A DNA stretch of 27,624 nt from an uncultured Clostridia bacterium (GTDB lineage Bacteria; Bacillota; Clostridia; TANB77; CAG-508). The position numbers and the translations under genes are program-made. The stretch covers positions 1-27,624 of the forward strand of contig CAKPRA010000026.1 in NCBI GenBank assembly GCA_934180065.1. Direction: 5' to 3'. Shown piece by piece: positions 7,473 to 15,806 of the stretch (within the stretch, counting starts at the first letter, position 1; each line of letters begins with the position of its first letter). The notes beneath the pieces are model-generated. The model saw only the letters and a program-made list of their open reading frames with translations, did no database searches and was not told the origin of the DNA.

Positions 7473-8537
7473 TTAATCTAATTTCTCATTAATCTTTTCA
7501 ATTATTTCATTTCTTAGTTCATCATTTTTTATGTTTTCAAGAATTTTATTAAATTTTGCTCTAACCATTAATTTCATTGCCTCTTTTAGCTCAAAACCTC
7601 TGCTCATAATATAAAATAGCTCTTTTTCCCCTATTTTTCCAGCTGAGCTTGAGTGATTTCCTTCAACGTCCTCTTCTGAACATAATAACATTGGTAATGC
7701 TATTGATTTAGCGTCTTTTGATAAAAGCATACAATTTTCATTCTCATTTCCAGTTGCTTTTTTACAGCCTTTCTTAAAATCTATTGTTCCTTTAAAATGC
7801 TTTTTAGCCTGTTCATTTAAAACACCTTGAACTTCAATATCTATATTTGATTTTTTACCATATAGCTCTGCAATATAATTTAAATCATATAATTGCTCAT
7901 TTCTACCAATATATATTGCATTAAGCTTATTATCAGCATTTTCTCCGATAATATTTGAATAATAATTGGTAATACTATTTTCACCACCCAAATCAATTAT
8001 ATAATAATTAATTTTAGAATTATTTTCTAATAAATTTTCAACACTTATAAAATTATTTGTATTTTCATTTAGAAAATTTACAATTATAATATTTAATTTT
8101 GAATTTTCTTTTGCAAAAGCCCTGATAACACAATTATGATAAGCCTGCACATTTTTATCAGAACAGTATTTTAATATAATTGTAGAGCTTGAATTTTCCA
8201 TTGCATTAATCTGTATATTTTCTGCTAAATTTGAATTAAATTCATCAAATTTAAAGTCAATTTCTACATTTTTTTCTGTTTTACTTTCAATTTTTATATT
8301 CAATTTACAATTTGAATTATTTAAGACCTGATTTGTAAAAGTTTCATCTATTCCATATTTCAAACTATAATTTTCTATATTTGAATCTATTTTAATCTTT
8401 GTTCCAACATCAGAAATAGATACATTATTAAACTTATCTAATTTATTTGGTATATCAATATTATCAAGTTTAATATTATTAATTTTAAAATTTCTAGATG
8501 TTCTCACAGGTGTTTGATTTAGTGTTAAACTACTCAT
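7473..8537 (-). CDS. sufD: Fe-S cluster assembly protein SufD
   Basis: SufB/SufD-family beta-helix protein, partner of SufB in the SufBC2D scaffold complex. It has 354 residues. The C-terminal block EGNHSSSAGKIGEKELFYIMSRG... is conserved, and H295 sits where E. coli SufD has its functionally important His360. The N-terminal half is divergent and rich in Asn and Ile, as often seen in SufD. It follows sufB by 68 bases; that gap contains an 8-bp hairpin just before the sufD ribosome site (GAGGAT). SufD paralogues are hard to tell from SufB by sequence alone, but order and the absence of the SufB cysteine support SufD. Confidence 0.92.
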   Translation of the reverse strand: MSSLTLNQTPVRTSRNFKINNIKLDNIDIPNKLDKFNNVSISDVGTKIKIDSNIENYSLKYGIDETFTNQVLNNSNCKLNIKIESKTEKNVEIDFKFDEFNSNLAENIQINAMENSSSTIILKYCSDKNVQAYHNCVIRAFAKENSKLNIIIVNFLNENTNNFISVENLLENNSKINYYIIDLGGENSITNYYSNIIGENADNKLNAIYIGRNEQLYDLNYIAELYGKKSNIDIEVQGVLNEQAKKHFKGTIDFKKGCKKATGNENENCMLLSKDAKSIALPMLLCSEEDVEGNHSSSAGKIGEKELFYIMSRGFELKEAMKLMVRAKFNKILENIKNDELRNEIIEKINEKLD

Positions 8538-8548
8538 CTTATTATCCT

Positions 8549-8576
8549 CGTATAATGTAAATATATTTATTATACG
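8549..8576 (-). promoter_or_regulatory. Hairpin between sufB and sufD
   Basis: Perfect 8-bp inverted repeat (8549-8556 with 8569-8576) around a 12-base loop. On the minus strand its 3' arm abuts the sufD ribosome site. It could tune SufD translation or protect the upstream message; there is no T-run, so it is not a terminator. Function is inference. Confidence 0.4.
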
Positions 8577-8605
8577 AATTTCTCCTTTCTTTACTTTTTA
8601 TATAA

Positions 8606-10006
8606 TTATCCAATTGCTCCTTCAAGCTCTAAATTTATTAAATTGTTCATTTCAACAGCATATTCCACAGGTAGCTCTTTTGATATTGGATATGCAAAAC
8701 CTCTTACAATCATTGATTTTGCGTCCTCTTCTGATAATCCCCTACTCATTAAATAAAAAATAGTTTTATCAGATATTTTACCAATTTTTGCCTCATGTGA
8801 AAATTCAACTTCATCAGTTCTAATATCATTTACGGGTATTGTATCTGAAATTGACATATCATCTAACATCAAGCTTTCACATGATACAGATGATTTAGAA
8901 TTTTTAGCTTGTTCATTAATTCTAACCAATGATCTATACGTACATTTACCCCCATTTTTAGATATAGATTTTGCATTAACAACACTTGAAGTATTTGGTG
9001 CATTATGAACAACTTTAAAACCATTATCCAGATTCTGACCCTTTCCAGCAAATGAAATTCCTGTATATTCTGTTTTTGCTCCTTCTCCATTTAATATACT
9101 CATAGGATATAACATAGAAATTTTAGATCCAAAAGAACCTGTAACCCAGTCTACTTGGGCATTTTTACCAACTAAAGCTTTTTTAGTATTTAAATTTAGC
9201 ATATTTTTTGACCAGTTTTCAATTGTAGAATATCTTAAATATGCATTATCCTTAACAAAAAGCTCTACACAACCAGCATGTAAATTTACTTTATTATATT
9301 TTGGAGCACTACATCCCTCAATAAAATGTAAGCTTGCACCTTCATCTACAATAATTAAAGTATGCTCAAATTGACCTGATTCTGGTGAATTTAATCTAAA
9401 ATAAGACTGAAGTGGTATATCAACTTTTACTCCTTTTGGAACATATACAAATGACCCCCCAGACCATACAGCACCATGAAGAGCAACAAATTTATGATCT
9501 GAAACAGGCACACATTTCATAAAATGCTCTTTAACCAAATCAGGATATTCTCTTACTGCAGTTTCCATATCAGTATATATAACACCTTGTTTTATAAGGT
9601 CTTCCTTCATGCTATGATAAACAACTTCTGAATCATATTGTGCTCCAACACCAGCTAAAGAAGTCTTTTCCGCTTCGGGAATTCCAAGTTTATCAAAAGT
9701 ATTTTTTATATCTTCAGGAACATCATCCCATGAATTATTTAATTTTGTTTTAGGTCTAACATATGTTGCAATTTCTTGCATATTAAGCTCAGAAATATCA
9801 GGACCCCATGTTGGTAATTCCAATTTATTATATGTTTCTAAAGCTTTAAGTCTAAAATCCCTCATCCATTCAGGATCATTTTTTTGTTTAGAAATTTCCT
9901 CTATAATTTCTTTAGTCAAACCTTTTTTAATCTTAAAATCATATTCATCTTTATTTTTTATATCATAAATATTTCTATTAATTTCTTCTAATTCTGTTTT
10001 TGCCAT
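8606..10006 (-). CDS. sufB: Fe-S cluster assembly protein SufB
   Basis: Core subunit of the SufBC2D scaffold on which new Fe-S clusters form. The protein has 466 residues, the usual length. The N-terminal helical part (1-120) is followed by the right-handed beta-helix with blocks such as HGAVWSGGSFVYVPKGV (177-193). C376 (VSCESLMLDD) and H404 (EFSHEAKIG) are 28 residues apart, the same spacing as the catalytic Cys405 and His433 of E. coli SufB. AAAGGAA lies before the ATG. It lies 54 bases after sufC. Confidence 0.97.
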   Translation of the reverse strand: MAKTELEEINRNIYDIKNKDEYDFKIKKGLTKEIIEEISKQKNDPEWMRDFRLKALETYNKLELPTWGPDISELNMQEIATYVRPKTKLNNSWDDVPEDIKNTFDKLGIPEAEKTSLAGVGAQYDSEVVYHSMKEDLIKQGVIYTDMETAVREYPDLVKEHFMKCVPVSDHKFVALHGAVWSGGSFVYVPKGVKVDIPLQSYFRLNSPESGQFEHTLIIVDEGASLHFIEGCSAPKYNKVNLHAGCVELFVKDNAYLRYSTIENWSKNMLNLNTKKALVGKNAQVDWVTGSFGSKISMLYPMSILNGEGAKTEYTGISFAGKGQNLDNGFKVVHNAPNTSSVVNAKSISKNGGKCTYRSLVRINEQAKNSKSSVSCESLMLDDMSISDTIPVNDIRTDEVEFSHEAKIGKISDKTIFYLMSRGLSEEDAKSMIVRGFAYPISKELPVEYAVEMNNLINLELEGAIG

Positions 10007-10060
10007 TTTGTCTTTCCTTTCCTAATTAATTTTAGCTAAAATAGTCAATTTAATCAGGTT

Positions 10061-10798
10061 TTACTTTTTATATTTACTATATCCGTTTTCTTCAATTTCA
10101 CCAGCTAATTCTTGACTTCCAGTTGCCACAATCTTTCCATCAACTAAAATATGAACATAATCAACCTTTAAACTATGCAAAATTTTAGTATTATGAGTAA
10201 TAATTAAAACAGCATTATTATCATTTTTAAACATCTCAATACCTTTAGATACTGTTTTAATTGCATCAACATCTAATCCAGAATCTGTTTCATCTAGGAT
10301 TGCAAGTTTTGGATCTAATACTAACATTTGAAGAATCTCATTTTTCTTTTTTTCTCCTCCAGAAAAACCAACATTCAAACTTCTCTCCATATTTTTAGGA
10401 TTCATATTAAGCTCTTCCATATATTTTTTTAATTCATCTTTAAATTGAAAAATCTTAACAGGTTTTCCAGTCATTTTATTTTTAGCATATTTTAAAAAGT
10501 TAGTAACAGAAACTCCCGGTATTTCCTCTGGTAATTGAAAAGACATAAAAATTCCCATTCTTGCAATTTCGTCAGTCTTTAAATCTGTTATATCTTGTCC
10601 TTCAAATTTGATATTTCCTTCAACTTTACTATATATAGGATTATTTAATATTGCATTTGCTGTTGTTGTTTTTCCAGATCCATTTGGACCCATAATTACA
10701 TGAATCTCACCTGGTTTTATATTTAAATTAATACCTTTTAATATTTCTTTTTCTTCTGCATTAACATGTAAATCATTTATTTCTAATAAATTTTCCAT
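10061..10798 (-). CDS. sufC: SUF ATPase SufC
   Basis: ABC-type ATPase that drives the SufB-SufD scaffold; soluble, not a transporter. The 245 residues carry Walker A GPNGSGKT (37-44), the family signature SGGEKKK (146-152) and Walker B LAILDE with catalytic E170, followed by TDSGLD, which is typical of SufC. AAAGGAG lies eight bases before the ATG. It follows the DtxR-like regulator gene by only 18 bases, so the two share the promoter at 11372-11400. Confidence 0.97.
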   Translation of the reverse strand: MENLLEINDLHVNAEEKEILKGINLNIKPGEIHVIMGPNGSGKTTTANAILNNPIYSKVEGNIKFEGQDITDLKTDEIARMGIFMSFQLPEEIPGVSVTNFLKYAKNKMTGKPVKIFQFKDELKKYMEELNMNPKNMERSLNVGFSGGEKKKNEILQMLVLDPKLAILDETDSGLDVDAIKTVSKGIEMFKNDNNAVLIITHNTKILHSLKVDYVHILVDGKIVATGSQELAGEIEENGYSKYKK

Positions 10799-10816
10799 TA
10801 TAAAATCTCCTTTAAA

Positions 10817-11278
10817 TTAATTATTTGTAATATTTTTTGAAGATGCTCTTCTAGCACATTCTCTGCATTTTTCTTTGTTTATATCATAATCACAATCCAA
10901 ACTGTTTAGTCCTAGCTGTTTATGAACATATTTGGCCAATTTATTTATTGTATTATCAGATATAGCTAACTTTATTTTCTCAGCCTCATTTTTTGAATGC
11001 TCTTCATCTAAATCAAGAACTTCTTTCAAAAACACATATACAATATCATAAGCTTCTAGAATCTTTTTAGCTAAATTCTCACCTTCTATTGTTAACTCAA
11101 TTTTTCCATATGATTCATAATTTACTAAACCATTTTCTTTTAAATTATTTATTGCTTTATTTACACTAGCTTTTGAACAATTCATTTTATTTGCAATATC
11201 TGTAACTCTTATATTTCCATTTTGTTTATTTAAAATATACATATTTTTTAAATATTCTTCTAATGCCTTTGATATCAT
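10817..11278 (-). CDS. DtxR-fold transcriptional regulator with C-terminal cysteine motif, first gene of the suf operon
   Basis: A 153-residue regulator of the DtxR/MntR family. Residues 1-65 form the winged helix-turn-helix (RVTDIANKMNCSKASVNKAI), 66-125 the dimerisation region. A gap-free alignment from memory with DtxR residues 78-112 shows its metal ligands replaced: His79 by Y77, Glu83 by Y81, His98 by K96, Cys102 by E100, Glu105 by K103, His106 by L104; Met10 aligns with E8. In place of a normal ancillary site, the C-terminus has C129, C138 and C141 (CX8CX2C), with one more cysteine (C34) in the recognition helix. This suggests sensing of an Fe-S cluster rather than a free metal ion, fitting its place at the head of the suf operon. 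DtxR fold is seen; cluster sensing and autorepression are inference. Confidence 0.85.
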   Translation of the reverse strand: MISKALEEYLKNMYILNKQNGNIRVTDIANKMNCSKASVNKAINNLKENGLVNYESYGKIELTIEGENLAKKILEAYDIVYVFLKEVLDLDEEHSKNEAEKIKLAISDNTINKLAKYVHKQLGLNSLDCDYDINKEKCRECARRASSKNITNN

Positions 11279-11355
11279 AATCTTCCCCTTTTATATTAAA
11301 TTTATAACTTTATTTGTAAAGATGTCATCATTTCATGATTAATAGAAATATTTTT

Positions 11356-11426
11356 GTTAACTCCGGCTAACATTATATTATAAAAAAAAATGTTTGTCAA
11401 GGTTAACTTCCAAAATATCCGGTTAA
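11356..11426. promoter_or_regulatory. Putative operator sites around the suf promoter
   Basis: GTTAACTCCGGCTAAC (11356-11371) begins right after the -10 and overlaps the predicted start. GTTAACTTCC (11402-11411) lies just upstream of the -35, and TCCGGTTAA lies at 11418-11426. On the coding strand they read as two copies of TTA(A/G)CCGGA and two of GTTAAC. They resemble the GGTTAGCCTAACC core of known DtxR boxes, as expected if the adjacent regulator represses its own operon. Confidence 0.5.
11372..11400 (-). promoter_or_regulatory. Consensus promoter of the suf operon
   Basis: On the minus strand a perfect TTGACA (11395-11400) and a perfect TATAAT (11372-11377) are 17 bases apart. The predicted start near 11365 gives a leader of about 87 bases before the regulator's ATG at 11278, which follows AAAAGGGGA. 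Confidence 0.8.
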
Positions 11427-11516
11427 AAACACAAAGAAATTCTTCCTAACTTTAACCTGAAAAAATAAAACTACACTAGACTTTTAATAATAAAACCTAA
11501 TATAAAAAAATTATAG

Positions 11517-11687
11517 AGTAGGATATGTAAATATATATATTAAAATAAAGTGACGCGCAGCTTGGGAGCTTTTAAAAAATCTTTTAATATTATCAAACTC
11601 AAACGAGGGTTCTACCATTCTCACACTACTTTGTACGGGCGACCAGCAAGTCACAAAATTTTAATATATATATTCACATATCCGGCT
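11517..11687. repeat. 170-bp palindromic element, copy A
   Basis: Full copy of 171 bases. Ends read AGTAGGATATG on the left and CATATCCGGCT on the right, forming terminal inverted repeats of roughly 30-40 bp that include a TATATATATTAAAA tract. Inside are GTGACGCGCAGCTTGGGAGC, a variable middle, and a conserved block of about 45 bases including CTACTTTGTACGGGCG. There is no reading frame of note. Size and ends fit a MITE-like element or a structured RNA. Confidence 0.8.
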
Positions 11688-11689
11688 TA

Positions 11690-11793
11690 TTACATAATTA
11701 AAAGATTCTAATAAGAGCCATACAATTCTCGCACTACTTTGTACGGGCGACCAGCAAGTCACGTATTTTAATATATATATTCACATATCCTGC
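11690..11793. repeat. Truncated copy B of the palindromic element
   Basis: Contains the conserved right half and right end (TTCACATATCC at about 11780-11790) but no left end. Together with the end of copy A it forms a tandem repeat of about 107 bases: the segment CACATATCC plus GCTTATTACATAAT occurs in both. A third, more decayed module (GTGCCGTACAATCCTCTCAC) follows at about 11823. Confidence 0.65.
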
Positions 11794-11868
11794 TTATTAC
11801 ATAATCAGAAGATTTTAACAAAAGTGCCGTACAATCCTCTCACTAGTTGGAAAACTAAAAATTCAAAT

Positions 11869-11886
11869 GAGGGCTTTACAGCCCTC
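11869..11886 (-). terminator. Hairpin terminator of the SprT/ABC operon
   Basis: GAGGGCT (11869-11875) pairs perfectly with AGCCCTC (11880-11886) over a 4-base loop, three bases past the stop of the SprT-like gene. A T-rich stretch follows on the minus strand. Its flank looks like a degenerate module of the palindromic element. Confidence 0.6.
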
Positions 11887-11889
11887 ACA

Positions 11890-12474
11890 CTAATTCAAAT
11901 AAATTCCCTCATATACCACAAACTTACCTCTACACAAACCACATCTATATTTCCTAGAAAAATTAACATTCAATCTTTTTCTATAAAATGAATATCCACA
12001 ATTAGAGCATTGTATTTTATAATTAAATTTATCTTGCACAATAGGAATATTGCTATTTTTCAAATCCTGACTTTTATCGCCTAACCTAGAAATAGTATAT
12101 CCCAATTTATAATTTATATAATTAGCATAATTTTTAAAATCCACTCCATGGTTTGAACAATTTGGAAAACAATGTATAATCTCATGCATAATTGTATTTT
12201 TTATGATTTCATCATTTAAATCCATAACCCATTTACTTATTTCAATATTATGATTTTTAAATCTAGAATATTTTATATATCTTTTTCTGCCTATTGTTTC
12301 AACATATTTTGATTTTTCATCTGGATTTTCCTGCTTACAACAACCATATCTTTTGCAATTTCTCTTTCCAATATTAATAGAAATATTCCCTATTGCATTA
12401 TCATTCAAATCAATTCCAATACTATATAATTCTTCTTTACATTCTTTAAATAGTTTTTGAAGCTTCTCTTCCAT
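11890..12474 (-). CDS. SprT-like zinc metalloprotein
   Basis: A 194-residue protein of the SprT-like group. The active-site motif HEIIH (97-101) with H109 in SNHGVDF is the expected zinc-protease site. Two CX2C pairs (156-159 and 178-181) form a C-terminal zinc ribbon, as in SprT and the related Spartan proteases. A further cysteine group lies at 40-46 (CKRYGCC). It begins two bases after the stop of the ABC permease, so the two are probably translationally coupled. Its target is unknown; bacterial SprT proteins are poorly characterised. Pairing with an exporter operon is unusual and could mean a role in processing the exported substrate, but it may equally be chance. Confidence 0.8.
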   Translation of the reverse strand: MEEKLQKLFKECKEELYSIGIDLNDNAIGNISINIGKRNCKRYGCCKQENPDEKSKYVETIGRKRYIKYSRFKNHNIEISKWVMDLNDEIIKNTIMHEIIHCFPNCSNHGVDFKNYANYINYKLGYTISRLGDKSQDLKNSNIPIVQDKFNYKIQCSNCGYSFYRKRLNVNFSRKYRCGLCRGKFVVYEGIYLN

Positions 12475-12476
12475 AA

Positions 12477-13976
12477 CTAAACTATATCTCTTTTTCTAAA
12501 ACTATCAAACATAGTTATAATCATAAGAATTGCACAAACTCCTAGCACTCCTAACGAAAAGCTTACAGATATATTACCAGTAATATTAGATAATAATGTT
12601 GTTGCTGAATATGACATATCATTAGTAAATATTCTGCTTGAAAGCTCTAAATTATTAAATGGTATAAATCTCATCCAATCCTTTTTAATAAGTAAATTTA
12701 ATATTTGCATTATTGTAGAGCCACCTAAATATGCTGCTATACTAATACCAACTGCTACAGCAGTATTTCTTGCCACAGTAGACAACATCATTGCAAATAT
12801 CAAAAATACAAACACATCAATTGCGCAAACTAAATTATAAATAATAGAAAATGCTATATAATTTATAGTATGAACTTGACCATTAGAAACGTAAATATAA
12901 TCTTGAGCATTTGCACTTCCAAAGAATATATTTCCAACCAATGAGCTTAGTAATGACATTAGTACAGTTGTTACAATTAATATAAATGTTATAACAATAA
13001 ACTTAGAAAGTAATATTTTCCATCTTTTATTTGGTGTAAAACTCCAGAACTTTATGGTTCCTTTTGAAATTTCTGCAGAAATACTGCTACCTGCCATAAT
13101 TATAATCATTACAGCAATTATCATCATAGAAAAACTACTTACCATATAATCATATGATTTTCTTGTAGACCCAATACTATCACCAACACCTGTCATATAT
13201 GGTGCCATATTGTGCTCTATTCTATATTCATTTATTTTAATATTATTTTTATTCTTTTTTAATGTTTCTTCTGTTAAAGCTTTTTGGGTTGTTGTATCAA
13301 TTCCTGATCTGACATTATTTTGTAATAATCTTATTTCATTAATTAAATTAATTTTCCATTTATCATCTGGATTATACACTTTACCAATCTCGTATTTTTC
13401 CTCTAAATTTAAAACATATAATTCATCATCATATTCATTTTGATTAATTTGCCCTTTATCAAAATCTTTTTTTAACATTTCTTTTTTATTATTTATATAT
13501 CCAATAAAATCATCTTTTATTAATAATTCACTTATCTTGTTAAAATTCTCTTGCTCTATTTTTTCAGACTCTTCATCTTTTAAACTTTTATAATTATATA
13601 TTTTTTCTTTTGAAGTAAGCAAATCTGAAGTTATTACATCTGTTTTCCAATATTTTGTATATATATTAATTTGATTATCAATTGCAAATTGATATATGTC
13701 AATTTTTGCTTGTATACTATTTTTTGAGGACTCATCTAATGAGTCATTATTTTCATTTATCTCATATTTTAAAGAATCTATTTCTGATTGCAAATTACTT
13801 TTATAGTCAATATTTTCATATATTTCATCTGATAAACTGTACATTTTTTTTGTCAATATTGCAAAACCAGCTGATGCAAATAATGATATTATTAAAATAA
13901 TTAACATTACTTTAGTTGATTTCTTTTTGATTATTTTTGTAAATTCGCATGAACACAATCTAAAAAATTTACTCAT
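12477..13976 (-). CDS. ABC-2 type transporter permease
   Basis: A 499-residue membrane protein, partner of the ATPase encoded just upstream. One membrane segment lies at about 24-42, then a large extracytoplasmic domain (about 43-270) rich in Glu, Lys and Asn with coiled-coil character, then five or so further segments between about 280 and 492. This arrangement is typical of ABC-2 permeases of the drug/peptide export or envelope-stress type. The gene overlaps the ATPase gene by eight bases, with the ribosome site AAAGGAGG inside that gene's 3' end. The transported substrate cannot be told from sequence. Confidence 0.85.
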   Translation of the reverse strand: MSKFFRLCSCEFTKIIKKKSTKVMLIILIISLFASAGFAILTKKMYSLSDEIYENIDYKSNLQSEIDSLKYEINENNDSLDESSKNSIQAKIDIYQFAIDNQINIYTKYWKTDVITSDLLTSKEKIYNYKSLKDEESEKIEQENFNKISELLIKDDFIGYINNKKEMLKKDFDKGQINQNEYDDELYVLNLEEKYEIGKVYNPDDKWKINLINEIRLLQNNVRSGIDTTTQKALTEETLKKNKNNIKINEYRIEHNMAPYMTGVGDSIGSTRKSYDYMVSSFSMMIIAVMIIIMAGSSISAEISKGTIKFWSFTPNKRWKILLSKFIVITFILIVTTVLMSLLSSLVGNIFFGSANAQDYIYVSNGQVHTINYIAFSIIYNLVCAIDVFVFLIFAMMLSTVARNTAVAVGISIAAYLGGSTIMQILNLLIKKDWMRFIPFNNLELSSRIFTNDMSYSATTLLSNITGNISVSFSLGVLGVCAILMIITMFDSFRKRDIV

Positions 13977-14892
13977 CTTTTTTATCCTCCTTTGTCATAT
14001 CAAAAAACATATTTTCTAATGTATTTTCGCATTCATTTGCAGATTCAACATCTATATCATTTAAAACTAAAGTTTTTACAATATTTGATATTTTTGATTT
14101 TTTTATGCTTACATAAATCTTCTCATCTTCAATTTTAATTGTTTTACCTATTTTTTCTTTAAACACATTTTCTGCTTTTTCCAATTGCTTTACTTTTATT
14201 TCATATTTTACAACTGATTCTTCGCTTTCTTCATTTTTGTTCAAGCTCTCAGCTTTTACAAATTTTCCATTATTGATAACAACTACTCTATCACACATTA
14301 ATTCCATTTCACTTAATATATGTGAAGAAACTAATACTGCAATATTTTCTTCTTTTGCTAATTTTTTTAATATAGCTCTTAAATCCTTTATTCCAACGGG
14401 ATCTAATCCATTTGTAGGTTCATCTAAGATCAATACTTTAGGAGAATGTAATAAAGATAATGCAAGACCAGCTCTTTGTTTCATTCCTAATGAATATTTA
14501 CAAACTTTTTGTTTCATACTTTTTTGTAATCCAACTAGCTCTAATGTTTTATATACTTTACTATAATCAACATTTCTTATTTTGGCATATAATTTAAGAT
14601 TATCTACAGCAGACATATACCCATACATATCTGGATTTTCTACTATACCACCTATATACTGCATTGCTTTTTCAAAATTCTTTTTTATATCATATCCGTT
14701 TATAGAAATACTACCTTCATCAATAGAAAGTAATCCTAAAATCATTTTAATTGTTGTTGTTTTTCCTGCTCCATTAGGTCCTAAAAAACCAACTATCTCC
14801 CCCTGTTTAACATCAAAACTTAAATTATCAACAACTTTTACTTTGCCAAAATATTTACTTACGTTTTTTATACTTAATATAGATTCTGACAC
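13969..14892 (-). CDS. ABC transporter ATP-binding protein
   Basis: ATPase of an ABC-2 exporter, BcrA/CcmA-like, 307 residues from the chosen start. Walker A is GPNGAGKT (38-45), the signature YSLGMKQR (133-140), Walker B VLILDEP (153-159), and the H-loop SSHILSE follows. A C-terminal extension of about 85 residues follows the ABC core, as usual for this group. The start is taken as the GTG at 14892, eight bases after AGGAGG. Another GTG at 14901 would be inside the ribosome site itself. It overlaps the permease gene by eight bases. Confidence 0.93.
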   Translation of the reverse strand: MSESILSIKNVSKYFGKVKVVDNLSFDVKQGEIVGFLGPNGAGKTTTIKMILGLLSIDEGSISINGYDIKKNFEKAMQYIGGIVENPDMYGYMSAVDNLKLYAKIRNVDYSKVYKTLELVGLQKSMKQKVCKYSLGMKQRAGLALSLLHSPKVLILDEPTNGLDPVGIKDLRAILKKLAKEENIAVLVSSHILSEMELMCDRVVVINNGKFVKAESLNKNEESEESVVKYEIKVKQLEKAENVFKEKIGKTIKIEDEKIYVSIKKSKISNIVKTLVLNDIDVESANECENTLENMFFDMTKEDKKDE

Positions 14893-14904
14893 AACATTCA
14901 CCTC

Positions 14905-15531
14905 CTAAAACATGTATCCGCTATTGTACATTAATGAATTATCTGCACTATAACTTAAATTTCCACAAACTATTTTCCAATTTCCATCTTTTCGCTCTAA
15001 AGTTATACTTTCATCTTCATTATCAAAAGAGCTTTCTTTTACTTTTTCAATTGGCTCTCCTGTTTCTGAATTTATATCTTGATATTTTTGCTTTACTGTT
15101 GTTTTTGTATTGAATGTTACACTAACCTGATTACCGTCAAAACTATATGATGTTATTTTTACTATTTTTTTATTAAACTCTGTTATAAAACTAGATGTAT
15201 TTAGTAATTGGCTTTCTAAATTATCTGATATAATATTTTTTTGTATATTTGTTGCAGATTCATTTGTTGTAATCTTATTTAGTTCATTTTTTATTTCAGA
15301 ATAATATGCACTTAAATCTACGTTTTTTCCGTCTTCTCCTATAACTTGATATTCAGTTGGTAAAATACTGTATTTGTTTGAAATCTCAATAAAATTTTCA
15401 CATGCCTTCTTTATATCTTCTTTAGAATTCTTTCTGTTGTTTTCAACATTTATTGAGTATATAACAACAGCTAAAAGTACAATTATTGTAAGTACTAAAC
15501 CAATATTAATTTTTTTAAAAAATTTCATCAC
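14905..15531 (-). CDS. Membrane-anchored extracytoplasmic protein of unknown function
   Basis: I do not recognise a family. The 208 residues start with a single membrane segment (about 8-28, GLVLTIIVLLAVVIYSI) and continue as a hydrophilic domain predicted to lie outside the membrane. It ends with an alternating strand pattern (QVSVTFNTKTTVKQKY... ESITLERKDGNWKIVCG) that resembles an NTF2-like or lipoprotein-type fold. GAGAGGGG precedes an ATG-ATG pair. It is the first gene of the ABC operon, under the promoter at 15563-15591, and its stop lies 12 bases before the GTG of the ATPase. It may be a substrate-binding or accessory part of the exporter (inference). Confidence 0.8.
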   Translation of the reverse strand: MMKFFKKINIGLVLTIIVLLAVVIYSINVENNRKNSKEDIKKACENFIEISNKYSILPTEYQVIGEDGKNVDLSAYYSEIKNELNKITTNESATNIQKNIISDNLESQLLNTSSFITEFNKKIVKITSYSFDGNQVSVTFNTKTTVKQKYQDINSETGEPIEKVKESSFDNEDESITLERKDGNWKIVCGNLSYSADNSLMYNSGYMF

Positions 15532-15562
15532 TTTTCCCCTCTCTCATTTTAAAACTTTTTTA

Positions 15563-15591
15563 ATTATATTCTATGTATATAACAAAATCAA
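15563..15591 (-). promoter_or_regulatory. Promoter of the ABC/SprT operon
   Basis: TTGATT (15586-15591) and TATAAT (15563-15568) on the minus strand, 17 bases apart. The predicted start is about 25 bases before the ATG at 15531. Confidence 0.65.
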
Positions 15592-15644
15592 CAATAATTT
15601 TATAAAATTTCTTGATAGTTTTTTGAATGTAATGTTTTTTTTGA

Positions 15645-15780
15645 AGCCGGACATGTGAATATATATATTAAAATTCGTTCCTTGCTGGTCGCCCGTACAA
15701 AGTAGTGTGAGAATGGTAGAGCCCTCGTTTTGGTTTTGTGGTATTAGGACATTTTCTAAAAGCTCCCAAGCTGCACGTTA
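15645..15780. repeat. Palindromic element, copy C (one end missing)
   Basis: Inverted relative to copy A. It starts with AGCCGGACATGTG and runs through the conserved block and the AGCTCCCAAGCTGC segment, then stops before the second terminal repeat. It is the first unit of a 162-base tandem duplication with copy D and is almost identical to it over that span. Confidence 0.8.
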
Positions 15781-15806
15781 GTTTTTTTTATGTAATGTTT
15801 TTTTGA

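Noticed and set aside
11517..11687. Palindromic element as a known riboswitch, 5S rRNA or tRNA
   Set aside because: I compared it from memory with common riboswitch cores, 5S rRNA and tRNA T-loops and saw no match; copies also sit both upstream and downstream of unrelated genes.
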